From Lachnospiraceae bacterium (GTDB taxonomy: Bacteria > Bacillota > Clostridia > Lachnospirales > Lachnospiraceae), in contig QXWV01000022.1 in assembly GCA_009911195.1 (NCBI GenBank), forward strand, positions 1-42,798: a stretch of 42,798 nucleotides of DNA, in the 5' to 3' direction. Position 1 is the stretch's first letter. Each line of letters opens with the position of its first letter. Made by a program: the position numbers and the translations under genes. Of the stretch, positions 41,893 to 42,798 are shown in pieces. The notes beneath the pieces were generated by a model. That model was not told the DNA's origin, ran no database searches, and saw only the letters and a program-made list of their open reading frames with translations.

Positions 41893-42627
41893 ATGCGCAA
41901 TGCAGGAAGCAAAATAGTAAATAATTGGATATATCCTATTGCCAAAGGTTATGTACTGATTGATACAGGGTATGAAAGCGGATTTGCACATTTTAAAAAG
42001 CAATTGGCAAAGATGCGGATAGCCCCTCAACAGATACGATATATTTTTTTGACACACGCTCACGATGACCACGCAGGTTATCTGAATGAAGTACTTTCGG
42101 AATGCCCTGACCTTCAAATCGTTATGAGCGACAAGGCATTAGAAAGATTATATAGAGGGCAAAACTCTTTTCATGGCGGTTGCACAAATAAGATTGCCTT
42201 GTTCTTTTGTTATTTAATGAAGTTTGTTGGCAAAGGTAAGCATTTGTTTCCCTCAATAAAGCAAGAATATCAATGTAGATGTATTCAAGTGACCGAACAA
42301 AACCGTAAGCAAGTGGAACTTTTACTGCAAGGAAAAATTATTGATACCCCCGGTCATACCGCCGATTCCATATCGCTTTTACTAAATGACGGTTCTCTAT
42401 TCTGCGGTGACGCTGCTATGAACGGCTTGCCAAGTTTACATAGAATAACCATTTGGGCAGAGGATAAGACGGCTTTTCTGAAATCTTGGGAAACAATCAT
42501 TGCACTTAGGCCAAATCTAATATATCCGGGTCATGGCAAGCCGTTTGAATATAAAGACCTTAAAATAAATCTAAAACGAGCAAAAAATATGGAATTGTTA
42601 CCGCTCCATACCCTGCTTTCTGCGTAG
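41893..42627 (+). CDS. MBL-fold metallo-hydrolase
   Basis: A 244-residue metallo-beta-lactamase-fold protein with the metal motifs in order: THAHDDHAG (HxHxDH), DTPGHTADS, CGDAA and YPGHGKPF. The N-terminus begins only about 20 residues before VLIDTGYES, slightly short for the family. Substrate unknown; such genes on integrative elements are often accessory cargo. SD AAAGGAGAG, ATG 41893, own promoter. It ends 4 bp from the truncated relaxase on the other strand. Confidence 0.9.
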   Translation: MRNAGSKIVNNWIYPIAKGYVLIDTGYESGFAHFKKQLAKMRIAPQQIRYIFLTHAHDDHAGYLNEVLSECPDLQIVMSDKALERLYRGQNSFHGGCTNKIALFFCYLMKFVGKGKHLFPSIKQEYQCRCIQVTEQNRKQVELLLQGKIIDTPGHTADSISLLLNDGSLFCGDAAMNGLPSLHRITIWAEDKTAFLKSWETIIALRPNLIYPGHGKPFEYKDLKINLKRAKNMELLPLHTLLSA

Positions 42628-42630
42628 CTG

Positions 42631-42798
42631 TTGTTCTCGCTTTCTTCTTTTAGCCACTTTTGCAGTTTGGAGATACGCGCCTTTAACTGCCGCAACTTCT
42701 GGTTAATCACTTCGATTTCATGGTTGAGGTCGCCGCGCTCGGTGCGGATGCCGCGCTTCTCCATAGCGGAAGCGGCAACGCCTAAATGGACGGTGGGT
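42631..42798 (-). pseudogene. MobA/MobL-type relaxase, internal fragment (partial)
   Basis: Open from the window edge on the minus strand: HLGVAASAMEKRGIRTERGD then a charged coiled coil, NQKLRQLKARISKLQKWLKE, as in the region after the catalytic domain of MobA/MobL relaxases of Firmicutes mobilisable elements. Similarity stops near 42630, where the MBL gene begins; the frame then reads antisense to that gene to 42531. The relaxase C-terminus is therefore lost. The catalytic part, if present, is beyond the window. Confidence 0.65.

Overview
This is a Gram-positive, low-to-medium GC clostridial chromosome segment, most likely from a gut Lachnospiraceae. That reading is inference, based on AGGAGG-type ribosome binding sites, sigma-A promoters, LytTR/GHKL and BlaI/M56 pairs, lipoproteins with Gram-positive lipoboxes, and the style of the chemoreceptors. 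No rRNA, tRNA, CRISPR array or prophage was recognised.

Layout. 1-1590: the wreck of a MATE exporter, then purC and strong terminators. 1675-6365 (minus): a chemoreceptor, a small lipoprotein, and an AgrA/AgrC-like LytTR regulator with its GHKL kinase. 6558-16706 (minus): a signalling block. It reads, in transcription order, HD-GYP response regulator, soluble PAS kinase, a second HD-GYP-like regulator that has lost metal ligands, then from an internal promoter cheR, cheB, a CheY-like receiver, cheA, cheW and a chemoreceptor, closed by a terminator. No flagellar gene is in view. 16916-18917 (plus): a KdpD-like kinase without the usual N-terminal half, and a KdpE-like regulator, with no kdpFABC. 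18970-25294 (minus): two metal-efflux operons, csoR-copA (copper; copA carries a C-terminal CopZ domain with its own internal start) and arsR/smtB-HMA protein-P1B ATPase (zinc/cadmium type; the metal-binding domain is a separate gene). Both have recognisable operators.

25859-31316: a MerR/TipA-like regulator, a sugar nucleotidyltransferase, a divergent blaI-blaR-like pair and an AraC regulator. 31370-37446: a rhamnose operon (rhaB, rhaA, rhaM) followed by a frameshifted malQ, facing a divergent AraC regulator across a large dyad. 37491-41333 (minus): tmk, a DUF3829-like lipoprotein, a PdaA-like deacetylase lipoprotein and a YbaK-family deacylase. 41371-42798: a gene stub, then mobile-element DNA with an MBL-fold hydrolase abutting a truncated MobA/MobL-type relaxase.

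The most interesting signal is not a gene. A short hairpin followed by AGAAATGAGG or AGAAATGGAG sits immediately before the start codons of unrelated genes (purC, csoR, the HMA gene, the nucleotidyltransferase, rhaA, ybaK; weaker at tmk and the zinc ATPase). At two of these genes it is the 3' end of a much longer structured repeat (about 200-300 bp) with pairing-preserving differences between copies, and a diverged copy has been absorbed into the 5' coding region of the KdpD-like gene.
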